The position numbers were made by a program, and so were the translations under genes. This document shows positions 27,505-37,439 of a stretch of 64,000 nucleotides of DNA, one piece after another. The notes below the pieces were generated by a model. The model was given only the letters and a program-made list of their open reading frames with translations. It did not search any database and had not been told where the DNA came from. The stretch is from Pseudoalteromonas rubra. Lineage in GTDB: Bacteria > Pseudomonadota > Gammaproteobacteria > Enterobacterales > Alteromonadaceae. Position 1 is the first letter of the stretch. Each line of letters starts with the position of its first letter. The DNA lies in the NCBI RefSeq assembly GCF_005886805.2, contig NZ_CP045429.1, positions 1,024,501 through 1,088,500 of the forward strand, read 5' to 3'.

Positions 27505-30500
27505 TGATCCAAGAATTATACCGCGCTTTGCTGGAGCAAGGCGCCAGTGCACAGCACCACCAAGGCGAAGTGAAGCTACACCTTCCAAAAGCCCTGGATG
27601 CAGCGCTGAAACAACAGCTAATAGCAAGAAAAGACGAACTAAAACAGTATCTGTTGGGGTTATATGCCAGCGCTTCTCAGGCCCCTGTGATCACGCCAGT
27701 TGAGCGGACGCAGGCGCACTTTCCATTGTCATCAGCGCAGCAACGCTTGTGGTTTCTTGATCAGCTTCAGGGCAATACCATTGAATATAATATGTCAGCG
27801 GCATTCACTGTATCGGGTGAGTTTGACCTGGCGGTACTAGAGCAAACCATGCAGTCCATAGTGGCGCGTCATGAAGTACTGCGCACCCGGTTTATTGAAG
27901 TGGGAGGGGAAGGCAAACAGCAGCTGGTGAGCGCACCGGCACAGCTTGTGTCCTCGCACGACCTGAGTGACCTGACAGCGTCGGCGCAGCAAACACAGCT
28001 GGACGCTTTGCTGGCACAAGAGGCCGCTTACGCTTTTGACTTAAGTACAGACAGCTTGATCCGGGTTCATTACGTCACCCTTTCCCCGCAGCAGGGCGTG
28101 TTGATGTTCAACCTGCATCATATTGTGTCGGATGGTTATTCTGTGGCACTGCTGGTGAAGGAGTTTTCTCACACCTACAGCGCACTGGTTGCAGGCCAGG
28201 AGCCTGAACTGGCGCCACTGCCATTACATTACATTGATTACGCGCACTGGCAACAAAATGAAGCCCGGACACATTATCAAACTCAGCTGGACTATTGGGT
28301 GAAGCAGCTTGCTGATGCGCCAGAAGTACACACTTTGCCTGTGACGGGACAGCGAGACACTCATCAACATCCAGCACAAAAACTCACGCAGCAATTACCT
28401 GAAAACCAGGCCAAAGCCATTGCTGACAGTGCTGAAGCATTGCAGCTAAGTCCATTTGCATTTTTACATGCTTTATTGTCCTTGGTGGTCGCCAGACACA
28501 GTCATAGCCAGGATATCGTCATCGGCACCCCAGTTGAGAACCGGCTGCAAAGCGGACTGCAGTCGTTGCAGGGCTTTTTTGTCAATACCGTGCCACTGCG
28601 AGTGTCGACGGAATTTGACACTCTGACGGAGTATTTTGAGCACGTTAAAGGTATCAATCAGCAGGCGCTGGCGAATCAGGAGTTACCACTGGAACAGCTG
28701 ATTGAAGGGCTTCAGATCTCACGTAGTCAGGTTCATGCACCATTATTTCAGATCCTGCTGACGGTAGAGGGCACGCCTGCTCAGCCAGTGAGTACGCAGT
28801 TTAATGTTGCTGATGTGCAGTTAACGCAGCAAGCCTTACCTGTGACCAGTAGCAAATTCGACCTCGACATCAACCTGGTTTTTAACGAGCAGGGACTGGC
28901 GCTGAACTGGGTGTATGACAGTCACCTGTTTACTGCCGACTATATTACTAAGCTCAGTACGCATCTGAGTCAGCTTATTGCCGCTTTTGTGCCACAAAAC
29001 CTGGCTTCGCTCAGTCAACAGTCGCCGCAGCAGATCGATATGTTGAGTGAGCAGGAGCGCCAACACCTGGTGTATGATGTACAAAGCGAGACACTGGCTT
29101 ACAACGCTGAACTCAGTCTGCACGAACAAATCAGCCGTCAGGCCCAGCTAACACCGGATGCCATCGCCATTGATATGCCAGGTGGTCGCACGCTGAGCTA
29201 CGCCCAGCTGGACGCCGGTGCCAATCGCATCGCCGCGTACTTGCAGCAGCACTATACACTCAGCGCCGACAGCATGGTGGGCGTGAGCACTGAGCGACAT
29301 GCCGAGATGGTGATGGCCATACTGGCCATCCTGAAAACCGGTGCCGCCTATTTGCCGCTCGACCCGGGCTATCCCCGTGCCCGACTGGCACAGATCATTG
29401 ATGACGCTAAACCGGTCGTGACCCTCACCGATAACCCGGCCATCCTGCAAGGCCTGGCCACCGACACGCTGAGTCTGGCGACGCTGAATGATGCCGCTGT
29501 CTCCACTCCTTACCAACCGGTGGCACATCAGGGCGGTAATCTGGCCTACGCCATTTATACCTCAGGGTCGACCGGTAAACCTAAGGGCGTGGCGATCAGC
29601 CACCGTAACATCAATGCACTGCTGAGCTGGGCTGACACAGTCTACAGCCGCGAGGATTATGCCCGGGTGCTGTGCAGCACCTCCATCAACTTTGACCTGT
29701 CGGCGTTTGAATTGTTTTTCACCCTCACTCGCGGCGGCACCTGTGTACTGGTCGACAATGCCCTGAGCCTGCTGACGCAGCCGGTTGAGGTCTCCCTGAT
29801 CAATACGGTGCCGTCGGCCATTAAAGCCCTGCTGGAGCAGGGGGGGATTCCGGCTGGCGTGCGGGTCGTGAACCTGGCCGGTGAGCCGCTGGGTCGCGAC
29901 GTGGTCAATCAGTTACTGCGCGACGGACACTGCGAGCGGGTCTATAACCTTTATGGCCCGTCGGAAGACACCACCTATTCAACCTGTGCCTGCTTCACTC
30001 AGGAAATCGACCATGCGCCGGGGATCGGCCAGGTGATCAGCAACACCCAGGCGTTTATTCTGAATGACCAGCTGGCGCTGCTGCCGCATGGCGCAACCGG
30101 TGAGTTGTACCTGGGCGGTGACGGCCTGGCACGAGGCTACCTGAACCAGCCTGAGCTGAGTGCTGAGCGCTTTATTGATAACCCTTTTTATGACCCTGAG
30201 GTGGCAGGCAGTTCAACACGCTTGTACCGCACCGGCGACTTAGTGCGCTATCAGAGCGATGGTACGCTGGCGTTTGTGGGCCGGGCAGACGATCAGGTTA
30301 AAATTCGCGGCTTCCGGGTGGAGCTGGGTGAGATAAGCGAGCAGCTGAGCCGTCAGGCGGCCATCGACAGTGCCGTGGTACTGGCGAAAAGCGGTGCCAA
30401 CGGCACCTACCTGGTGGCCTATATTCAGCCAGCAGAGGCGCTGGATGAGGCGGCGCATTCTGACTTTATCAGTGCGGCACTGAGCGAGCTGGCAGGGTGT

Positions 30501-33500
30501 TTACCCGATTACATGGTGCCGAAACTGGGCCGGGTGATCCCACACTGGCCACTGACCGCCAACGGTAAAATTAATAAAAAGGCGCTGCCAGAGGTGGACC
30601 CGGGGGCGCAGCAGGACCACTACGTTGCCCCGCAAACTGACCTCGAGCAGGCGGTGTGTGAGATCTGGGCTGAATTACTGCACCTTGATGCCGCGCAGAT
30701 CAGCACCACAGCGAGCTTTTTTGCATTGGGCGGACATTCCCTGTTATCGGTTAAGCTGGCCGCCGCACTGCGCGCACAGCTGGCAGTGGAGCTGCCACTG
30801 AGTACGTTATTCAATGCCACCACCGTGGCTGAGCAGGCCAAAGCCGTTGCCGCAGCACAGGGGAAGGCATTGCGCGAGGACATTAAAGCCCTGCCCAGAG
30901 TGATGCAGGATGACCCTCAGCTGGGTCAGCATCGTGTTGCCCCGTTGTCTTATGCTCAGCAGCGGTTATGGTTTATCGACCAGCTGGAGCAGGGTACACC
31001 ACAATACAATATGCCGGCGGCCTTTGCGGTTGACGGCGAGCTGGACCTGACGGTGGTTGAGGCCGTCCTGCAAACCATCATTGCCCGTCATGAGGTGCTC
31101 AGAACCGTATATCGCGATGACGTGCAGGTGATCCGCCAGGACGCCGGCTTCACCCTGAGCTATGAGGATGTGCGGGCTCTGAGCGAGACGGCGCAGCAAC
31201 AGGCGATTGCCGGGGCGATGGCGCAACAGCTGAGCCAGCCGTTTGACCTGACCCGCGAGGTGATGGTGCGTGCAGGCTATATTCAGACCACTGAGCGCAG
31301 CGGCGTGCTGCTGTTCAATATGCACCACATTGCCTCCGACGGCTGGTCGATGCAGGTGCTGATCAACGAATTTACAACACTCTATCAGGCATACAGCCAG
31401 GGCGAGGACAACCCGCTGGCCCCGCTGAGCATTCAGTATGCAGACTACGCACAGTGGCAGCACACCCACTTAAATCACGAGGTGCTGGATACGCAGCTGG
31501 GTTACTGGCAGCAGCAACTGGCTGACTTGCCTTCTGTGCACAGTCTGCCGTTAGACTACCCGCGTCCGGCACTCAAGCAGCACCAGGGGGGGCAGGTGAA
31601 AAGTACCCTCAGTGCACAAGTGGCGCAGGGGCTGAGTAAACTGGCCAGTGCACAGGGGCTGACGCCTTTCATGTTACTGCACGGGGCCTTGTCGCTGTTG
31701 CTGTCGAGACACAGTAATGCCCGGGACATCGTCATCGGGACACCGGTGGCCAACCGCATGCAGGCCGAGCTGGCACCGCTGATTGGTTTTTTTGTTAACA
31801 CCCTGGTGCTGAACGTCAACACCGACCAGCCGAGCCTGGCAGACTACCTGGCTCATGTAAAAGCCGTCCATTTAGGTGCTCAGTCACATCAGGATGTGCC
31901 GTTCGAGCAGCTGGTTGAACAGCTGAATGTGCCCCGCAGCAGTGCCTATACGCCACTGTTTCAGGTGATGCTGACAACCCGTACCGACTATGCGGTAACG
32001 GAACAGGCTACCAGTCAGGGCTGGTCTTTAGGCGAGGCGCAGCTGAGCCCGCTGGCAGAGGATGCGGTGATTGCCAAGTTTGACCTGGACATCGACCTGA
32101 CACTGAGCGACGCCGGGGTAGAGATGTGCTGGACCTACGACAAGGCGTTGTTCAGCGCAGCCCGGATTGAGACGCTGAGCCGTCATCTGGGTACCTTACT
32201 GACAACCCTGGCACAGCAGGCACCAGCCACCTTGCTGGCGCACGCTCCGGATACCCTTGCGATGTTGTCGGCAGCCGAGCAACACACGCTGCTGTCAACA
32301 CTGAACGACAACACACTGAGCTATGACACCACGCAGAGCATTCATGGCTTATTTGAACAACAGGTGCAGCGTACGCCACAGGCAACGGCACTGATTTTTA
32401 ACGGGCAGCACATCAGCTATGAGGTGCTGAACCAGCGTGCCAATCAGCTGGCGCATTATCTGCTGAGCGAACATCAGGTGACACCGGAAACGCCGCTGGG
32501 CGTGTGCAGCAGCCGCTCGGTTGAGATGGTGGTGAGTATCCTGGCGATACTAAAAGCCGGTGGGGCGTATGTGCCGCTGGACCCGAGTTATCCGGCCAGC
32601 CGGTTAGGCTATATAGCCAAAGATGCGGGGCTGACACACATTCTGGCGTATGACGCAGGTCTGCCGGTTGCACAGGCGCTGATGGCAGAGCAGGGCGGCA
32701 GTGCCGTGGATATTGCGACGCTGACACTGAGCGCTTATGCGCAACACAACCCGGCGTTGACGGCCCTTGGTGGGGATAAGCTGGCCTATGCCATTTACAC
32801 CTCAGGGTCGACCGGTCAGCCTAAGGGCGTGGCCATCAGCCACCGCAATGTCAACGCACTGCTGAGCTGGGCCGACACCGAATACAACCGTGAAGATTAT
32901 GCGCGGATGTTATGCAGCACTTCAATCAACTTTGACCTGTCGGCCTTTGAACTGTTTTTACCTCTGACCCGTGGTGGCAGCTGTGTGCTGGTTGACAGTG
33001 CCCTGAGTTTGCTGACGACGCCGGTGGAGGTCACGTTAATCAATACGGTGCCCTCGGCGATTAAAGCGCTGCTGGAGCAGGGAGGCATTCCGGCGGGTGT
33101 ACGGGTGGTGAACCTGGCAGGCGAGCCGCTGGGCCGCGACGTGGTGAATCAGTTACTCGCCGGTGAGCACTGTGAGCGGGTGTATAACCTCTACGGTCCG
33201 TCAGAAGACACCACTTATTCAACCTGTGCGCGCTTTACTCAGCCCCTGGACGAGGCGCCGAGTATCGGACGGGTGATTAACAACAGTCAGGCGTTCATCC
33301 TCAATGATAAGCTGGCGCTGCTGCCGTATGGCACCACCGGGGAGCTATACCTGGGCGGTGACGGGCTGGCGCGGGGTTATCTGAATCAGCCACAGCTGAG
33401 TGCCGAACGCTTCATCGACAATCCATTTTATGATGCCAATGTGGCAGGCAGCTCAAAGCGCCTGTACCGCACCGGCGACTTAGTGCGCTATCAGGCGGAT

Positions 33501-36500
33501 GGCAACTTAGCCTTCGTGGGACGCGCAGACGATCAAGTGAAGATCCGGGGTTTCCGGGTGGAGCTGGGCGAGATAAGCGAACAGCTGAGTCGTCAGGCGG
33601 CCATCGACAGCGCGGTGGTGCTGGCGAAAAGCGGAGCCAACGGCCTGTATCTGGTGGCTTATGTTCATCCTGCTCAGACACTGGATGAGGCTGAGCACGC
33701 CGACTTCATCACGGCTGCACTGACGAGCCTGGCAGCGTGTTTACCGGAATACATGGTGCCGAGGCTGGGCAAGGTGGTCCCTGAGTGGCCGCTGACAGCC
33801 AGTGGCAAGATCAACAAAAAGGCGCTGCCGGAGGTGGATGCCACCGCACTGCAGGGCCGTTACGTAGCGCCGCAAACAGACACAGAGCAGGCGGTATGTG
33901 AGATTTGGGCGCAGCTACTCAATGTAGAGGCCAGCCAGATAAGCACACAGGCAGACTTTTTCGAGCTGGGCGGACATTCACTGCTGGTCGTTAAGCTGGC
34001 CGCTGCACTGCGCGCCGAGCTGGCGGTTGAGCTGCCAGTGAAAACGCTGTTTAACGTAACCACGCTTGCTGAGCAGGCCAAAGCCGTTGAAGCCCACCAG
34101 GGACAGGCGATACGTGCAGAGATCACTGCCCAGCCAAGAGTTATGCTGACAGACCCGCAATTGGGTCAGCACAGTCTCCAGCCACTGTCTTTTGCTCAGC
34201 AGCGCTTATGGTTTATCGATCAGCTCAACCAAGGCTCGGCGCAATACAATATGCCGGCGGCCTTTCATGTTCAGGGCGAACTGAATCTGGCTGTGGTTGA
34301 GGCTGTGTTGCAGACCATCGTTGACCGTCATGAAGTACTCAGAACCGTGTATCGCGATGATGCTCAGGTGATCCGCCAGCAGGCATCTTTTGAGCTCAGT
34401 TATGAGGATGTCCGCATGCTGAGTGAGACGGCGCAGCAACAGGCGATTGCCGGGGCGATGACGCAACAGCTGAGTCAGCCGTTTGACCTCAGCTGTGAGG
34501 TGATGATGCGTGCAGGCTATATTCAGACCTCACAAAGCAGCGGAGTGCTGTTGTTCAACATGCATCATATTGCCTCCGATGGCTGGTCAATGCAGGTACT
34601 GATCAAAGAATTTGTTGCACTCTACCTTGCCTACAGTCAGGGACAGGAGAATCCGCTGGCACCTCTGACTATTCAGTACGCAGATTACGCGCAGTGGCAA
34701 CGAACCTATTTAGAAGATGGCGTGCTAGACGAGCAGCTGGGTTACTGGCAACAGCAACTGGCACAATTGCCGGCAGTACACAGTCTGCCTCTGGACTTCC
34801 CTCGTCCGGACGTCAAGCAGCATCAGGGTGGCCAGGTTAAAAGTACACTCAATACTGAGGTCGCTCAGGGGCTGGCGGCGCTGGCAAAAGCGCAGGGGCT
34901 GACACCATTTATGTTACTCCATAGTGCGCTATCACTGCTGCTATCCAGACACAGTAATGCCCAAGACATTGTGATTGGCACGCCGGTAGCAAACCGTATG
35001 CAAGCAGAGCTTGCTCCTCTGATTGGCTTTTTTGTCAACACGCTGGTGCTGAATGTAAACACTGCACAGGCCACTTTGGCTGATTATCTGGCGCACGTTA
35101 AAGCAGTTCATTTGGATGCCCAGTCAAATCAGGATGTGCCATTTGAGCAGCTGGTAGAGCAGCTCAATGTGCCACGTAGCAGTGCTTATACCCCACTGTT
35201 TCAGGTGATGCTGACAACCACCACGGATTATGGGGTCACCGATCAGTCGATAGACAACAACTGGTCGTTAGGCGACGCACAGTTGAGTCCCCTGGCTGAT
35301 GACGCCGTGATTGCCAAGTTTGATCTCGATATAGATATGGCGCTGAGTGATACCGGAGTGGATATCTGCTGGACCTATGACAAGGCGCTGTTCAGCCAAG
35401 AGCGGATTGAAACCCTGAGTCGTCATCTTTGCACATTGCTGACAACGCTTGCCCAACAGACAACTGAGACATTACTCGCACAGGCACCAGGCGCACTCAC
35501 CATGCTGTCAGGGGCAGAACAACACGAGTTGCTGGTGACCTTTAATCAGCAGGTAGAAAGTTTTGATGCGACACAGTGCATACATACATTATTTGAACAG
35601 CAAGCCCAGGCCACGCCAGACGCCACTGCATTGGTCTTTAACGAGCAACACATTAGCTATGGTGCGCTGAACCAGCGCGCGAATCAACTGGCGCACTATC
35701 TGCTGAACGAGCATCAGCTGACACCAGAAACTTTAGTGGGTGTGTGTAGTAGCCGCTCTGTTGAGATGGTGGTGAGCATTCTGGCGATACTGAAAGCCGG
35801 GGGTGCCTACGTACCGCTCGACCCAAGCTATCCGAACAGTCGTCTGAGTCATATGGCATCAGATGCGAAGTTGCAACACATTCTTAGCTACGACACTGGC
35901 CTGAGCGTGGCTGCTGGACTGATGACTGAGCTTGGCGGCACAGCCATAGATATTGCGTCGCTTGGCCTCAATGGATATCCGCAGGACAACCCTGCTCAGG
36001 TAGAAGTGTCCGGTAACAACCTGGCCTATGTCATATATACCTCAGGTTCTACCGGAAAACCCAAAGGGGTTGCAGTAGAGCATAGCTCGCTGGTCAATTA
36101 TCAATGCCACTGTCGCACGCAATATGAGCTGACCGCTGAAGATGTGATGTTGCAGTTCTCAACCATGAGCTTCGATATTTTTGTTGAAGAGTTGTTTGGG
36201 GCCTTGTGCCAGGGGGCTTCTCTGGTACTGCGTAATGAAGAGTGCCTTGGCAGCGCAGCGGCGTTCAACGCATTTTGTAGCACGCTTCAAGTTACAGTAA
36301 TGAGCCTGCCAACCGCGTTCTGGAAGCAAATGACCGATATGGAGGGGGCATTTGCCATTGCAACACTGCGTGCGGTGATCATCGGTGGTGAAGCCATGGG
36401 GCAAACCCACATGGAGCGCTTCTTTAGCGCAGCACCTACAGTGACTTTGTTCAACAGTTATGGACCGACAGAAGCAACGATAACGGCGACCACATCACGT

Positions 36501-37439
36501 TTGCATGCGGCGTCGGGCGCTGAGCTTGTCACCATAGGCAAGGCTAATGTCAATAACACTTTGCTAGTACTCAATGACGACGGCGGATTAGTGCCTAAGG
36601 GCTGTGAAGGCGAGTTGTACATTGGTGGACCAGGTGTGGCGCGAGGTTATCTGAACCAACCTCAGCTCAGTGCCGAGCGGTTTATCAGCAACCCTTATGC
36701 TGATCAGTGTTTGGCGATAGAGGCACCACGCTTGTATCGCACCGGCGACCTGGTGCGTTACACCGACCAGGGGGAGCTGATCTTCATTGGTCGTAACGAC
36801 GACCAAGTCAAGCTACGAGGATTTCGTGTGGAACTGGGTGAGCTGAGCGGGATTTTAGCCCAGCAGCCTCAGGTTCAGGATGCCGCTGTAACTGTCTTTA
36901 AGGTTGATACAGAGCAGCACCTGGCCGCTTACCTTAAGTTGCATGCGAGCGATTCAGAAGCCGAACCACAAGACACCTTGCAGGCGATACGCAATCAGCT
37001 GGCAGAGCAACTGCCACAGTATATGCAGCCAGGCAGCCTGAACATTGTCGATGAACTGCCGCTGACAGTGAACGGCAAGCTAGATGTGGCTGCTTTGCCT
37101 GAGCCCAAACTCAATATGCAACAAAGCGAATACTGTGCGCCAACGACTGAGCTGGAGCATCAACTGGTTGCAATCTGGGCGCAGTTACTGTCCCGCGAAA
37201 CGCAGGACATCGGGGTCACAACCAGCTTCTTTAATCTCGGCGGCCATTCGCTGCTGATCTTAAAAGCCGTCTCTCAGATCCAGACACAATTTGAAGTATC
37301 TCTGACGGTACAAACCATTTTTGAAAACGACACGGTAGCCACACTGGCTGCCCAAATCGAGCGCCAACGCAATCAACAAGCATTAAAACAACAAATTAAC
37401 GATGCCAGCGCAGACCAAATTGAAAGGGTAGAATTCTAA
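27501..37439 (+). CDS. NRPS2: modules 3-5 (TubC-dock, three C-A-T modules)
   Basis: 3312 residues. An N-terminal TubC-like docking domain (about 1-58) precedes C1 at about 74 (HHIVSDG), A1 at about 538, T1 Ser1080, C2 at about 1147, A2 at about 1613, T2 Ser2160, C3 at about 2227, A3 at about 2693 and T3 Ser3250. A1 and A2 share the D-L-F-N-N-A-L-T-Y pocket (Ala-like). A3 reads D-I-E-S-I-G-S-I-T, closest to Lys/Orn-type codes I remember, so a basic residue is a weak guess. There is no epimerase. The tail DQIERVEF is a candidate docking motif. Its stop shares a base with the NRPS3 start (TAATG), implying translational coupling. The A1-A2 stretch duplicates NRPS1. Confidence 0.93.
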   Translation: MMIQELYRALLEQGASAQHHQGEVKLHLPKALDAALKQQLIARKDELKQYLLGLYASASQAPVITPVERTQAHFPLSSAQQRLWFLDQLQGNTIEYNMSAAFTVSGEFDLAVLEQTMQSIVARHEVLRTRFIEVGGEGKQQLVSAPAQLVSSHDLSDLTASAQQTQLDALLAQEAAYAFDLSTDSLIRVHYVTLSPQQGVLMFNLHHIVSDGYSVALLVKEFSHTYSALVAGQEPELAPLPLHYIDYAHWQQNEARTHYQTQLDYWVKQLADAPEVHTLPVTGQRDTHQHPAQKLTQQLPENQAKAIADSAEALQLSPFAFLHALLSLVVARHSHSQDIVIGTPVENRLQSGLQSLQGFFVNTVPLRVSTEFDTLTEYFEHVKGINQQALANQELPLEQLIEGLQISRSQVHAPLFQILLTVEGTPAQPVSTQFNVADVQLTQQALPVTSSKFDLDINLVFNEQGLALNWVYDSHLFTADYITKLSTHLSQLIAAFVPQNLASLSQQSPQQIDMLSEQERQHLVYDVQSETLAYNAELSLHEQISRQAQLTPDAIAIDMPGGRTLSYAQLDAGANRIAAYLQQHYTLSADSMVGVSTERHAEMVMAILAILKTGAAYLPLDPGYPRARLAQIIDDAKPVVTLTDNPAILQGLATDTLSLATLNDAAVSTPYQPVAHQGGNLAYAIYTSGSTGKPKGVAISHRNINALLSWADTVYSREDYARVLCSTSINFDLSAFELFFTLTRGGTCVLVDNALSLLTQPVEVSLINTVPSAIKALLEQGGIPAGVRVVNLAGEPLGRDVVNQLLRDGHCERVYNLYGPSEDTTYSTCACFTQEIDHAPGIGQVISNTQAFILNDQLALLPHGATGELYLGGDGLARGYLNQPELSAERFIDNPFYDPEVAGSSTRLYRTGDLVRYQSDGTLAFVGRADDQVKIRGFRVELGEISEQLSRQAAIDSAVVLAKSGANGTYLVAYIQPAEALDEAAHSDFISAALSELAGCLPDYMVPKLGRVIPHWPLTANGKINKKALPEVDPGAQQDHYVAPQTDLEQAVCEIWAELLHLDAAQISTTASFFALGGHSLLSVKLAAALRAQLAVELPLSTLFNATTVAEQAKAVAAAQGKALREDIKALPRVMQDDPQLGQHRVAPLSYAQQRLWFIDQLEQGTPQYNMPAAFAVDGELDLTVVEAVLQTIIARHEVLRTVYRDDVQVIRQDAGFTLSYEDVRALSETAQQQAIAGAMAQQLSQPFDLTREVMVRAGYIQTTERSGVLLFNMHHIASDGWSMQVLINEFTTLYQAYSQGEDNPLAPLSIQYADYAQWQHTHLNHEVLDTQLGYWQQQLADLPSVHSLPLDYPRPALKQHQGGQVKSTLSAQVAQGLSKLASAQGLTPFMLLHGALSLLLSRHSNARDIVIGTPVANRMQAELAPLIGFFVNTLVLNVNTDQPSLADYLAHVKAVHLGAQSHQDVPFEQLVEQLNVPRSSAYTPLFQVMLTTRTDYAVTEQATSQGWSLGEAQLSPLAEDAVIAKFDLDIDLTLSDAGVEMCWTYDKALFSAARIETLSRHLGTLLTTLAQQAPATLLAHAPDTLAMLSAAEQHTLLSTLNDNTLSYDTTQSIHGLFEQQVQRTPQATALIFNGQHISYEVLNQRANQLAHYLLSEHQVTPETPLGVCSSRSVEMVVSILAILKAGGAYVPLDPSYPASRLGYIAKDAGLTHILAYDAGLPVAQALMAEQGGSAVDIATLTLSAYAQHNPALTALGGDKLAYAIYTSGSTGQPKGVAISHRNVNALLSWADTEYNREDYARMLCSTSINFDLSAFELFLPLTRGGSCVLVDSALSLLTTPVEVTLINTVPSAIKALLEQGGIPAGVRVVNLAGEPLGRDVVNQLLAGEHCERVYNLYGPSEDTTYSTCARFTQPLDEAPSIGRVINNSQAFILNDKLALLPYGTTGELYLGGDGLARGYLNQPQLSAERFIDNPFYDANVAGSSKRLYRTGDLVRYQADGNLAFVGRADDQVKIRGFRVELGEISEQLSRQAAIDSAVVLAKSGANGLYLVAYVHPAQTLDEAEHADFITAALTSLAACLPEYMVPRLGKVVPEWPLTASGKINKKALPEVDATALQGRYVAPQTDTEQAVCEIWAQLLNVEASQISTQADFFELGGHSLLVVKLAAALRAELAVELPVKTLFNVTTLAEQAKAVEAHQGQAIRAEITAQPRVMLTDPQLGQHSLQPLSFAQQRLWFIDQLNQGSAQYNMPAAFHVQGELNLAVVEAVLQTIVDRHEVLRTVYRDDAQVIRQQASFELSYEDVRMLSETAQQQAIAGAMTQQLSQPFDLSCEVMMRAGYIQTSQSSGVLLFNMHHIASDGWSMQVLIKEFVALYLAYSQGQENPLAPLTIQYADYAQWQRTYLEDGVLDEQLGYWQQQLAQLPAVHSLPLDFPRPDVKQHQGGQVKSTLNTEVAQGLAALAKAQGLTPFMLLHSALSLLLSRHSNAQDIVIGTPVANRMQAELAPLIGFFVNTLVLNVNTAQATLADYLAHVKAVHLDAQSNQDVPFEQLVEQLNVPRSSAYTPLFQVMLTTTTDYGVTDQSIDNNWSLGDAQLSPLADDAVIAKFDLDIDMALSDTGVDICWTYDKALFSQERIETLSRHLCTLLTTLAQQTTETLLAQAPGALTMLSGAEQHELLVTFNQQVESFDATQCIHTLFEQQAQATPDATALVFNEQHISYGALNQRANQLAHYLLNEHQLTPETLVGVCSSRSVEMVVSILAILKAGGAYVPLDPSYPNSRLSHMASDAKLQHILSYDTGLSVAAGLMTELGGTAIDIASLGLNGYPQDNPAQVEVSGNNLAYVIYTSGSTGKPKGVAVEHSSLVNYQCHCRTQYELTAEDVMLQFSTMSFDIFVEELFGALCQGASLVLRNEECLGSAAAFNAFCSTLQVTVMSLPTAFWKQMTDMEGAFAIATLRAVIIGGEAMGQTHMERFFSAAPTVTLFNSYGPTEATITATTSRLHAASGAELVTIGKANVNNTLLVLNDDGGLVPKGCEGELYIGGPGVARGYLNQPQLSAERFISNPYADQCLAIEAPRLYRTGDLVRYTDQGELIFIGRNDDQVKLRGFRVELGELSGILAQQPQVQDAAVTVFKVDTEQHLAAYLKLHASDSEAEPQDTLQAIRNQLAEQLPQYMQPGSLNIVDELPLTVNGKLDVAALPEPKLNMQQSEYCAPTTELEHQLVAIWAQLLSRETQDIGVTTSFFNLGGHSLLILKAVSQIQTQFEVSLTVQTIFENDTVATLAAQIERQRNQQALKQQINDASADQIERVEF
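29112..33987 (+). repeat. 4.9-kb A-T-C-A-T duplication, copy 2
   Basis: Partner of 22450-27325, offset 6662 bases. It places two near-copies of the module 1-2 core within NRPS2 as modules 3-4. Differences in A1 include V/E, S/R, S/C, Y/H and S/P changes. Confidence 0.9.
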
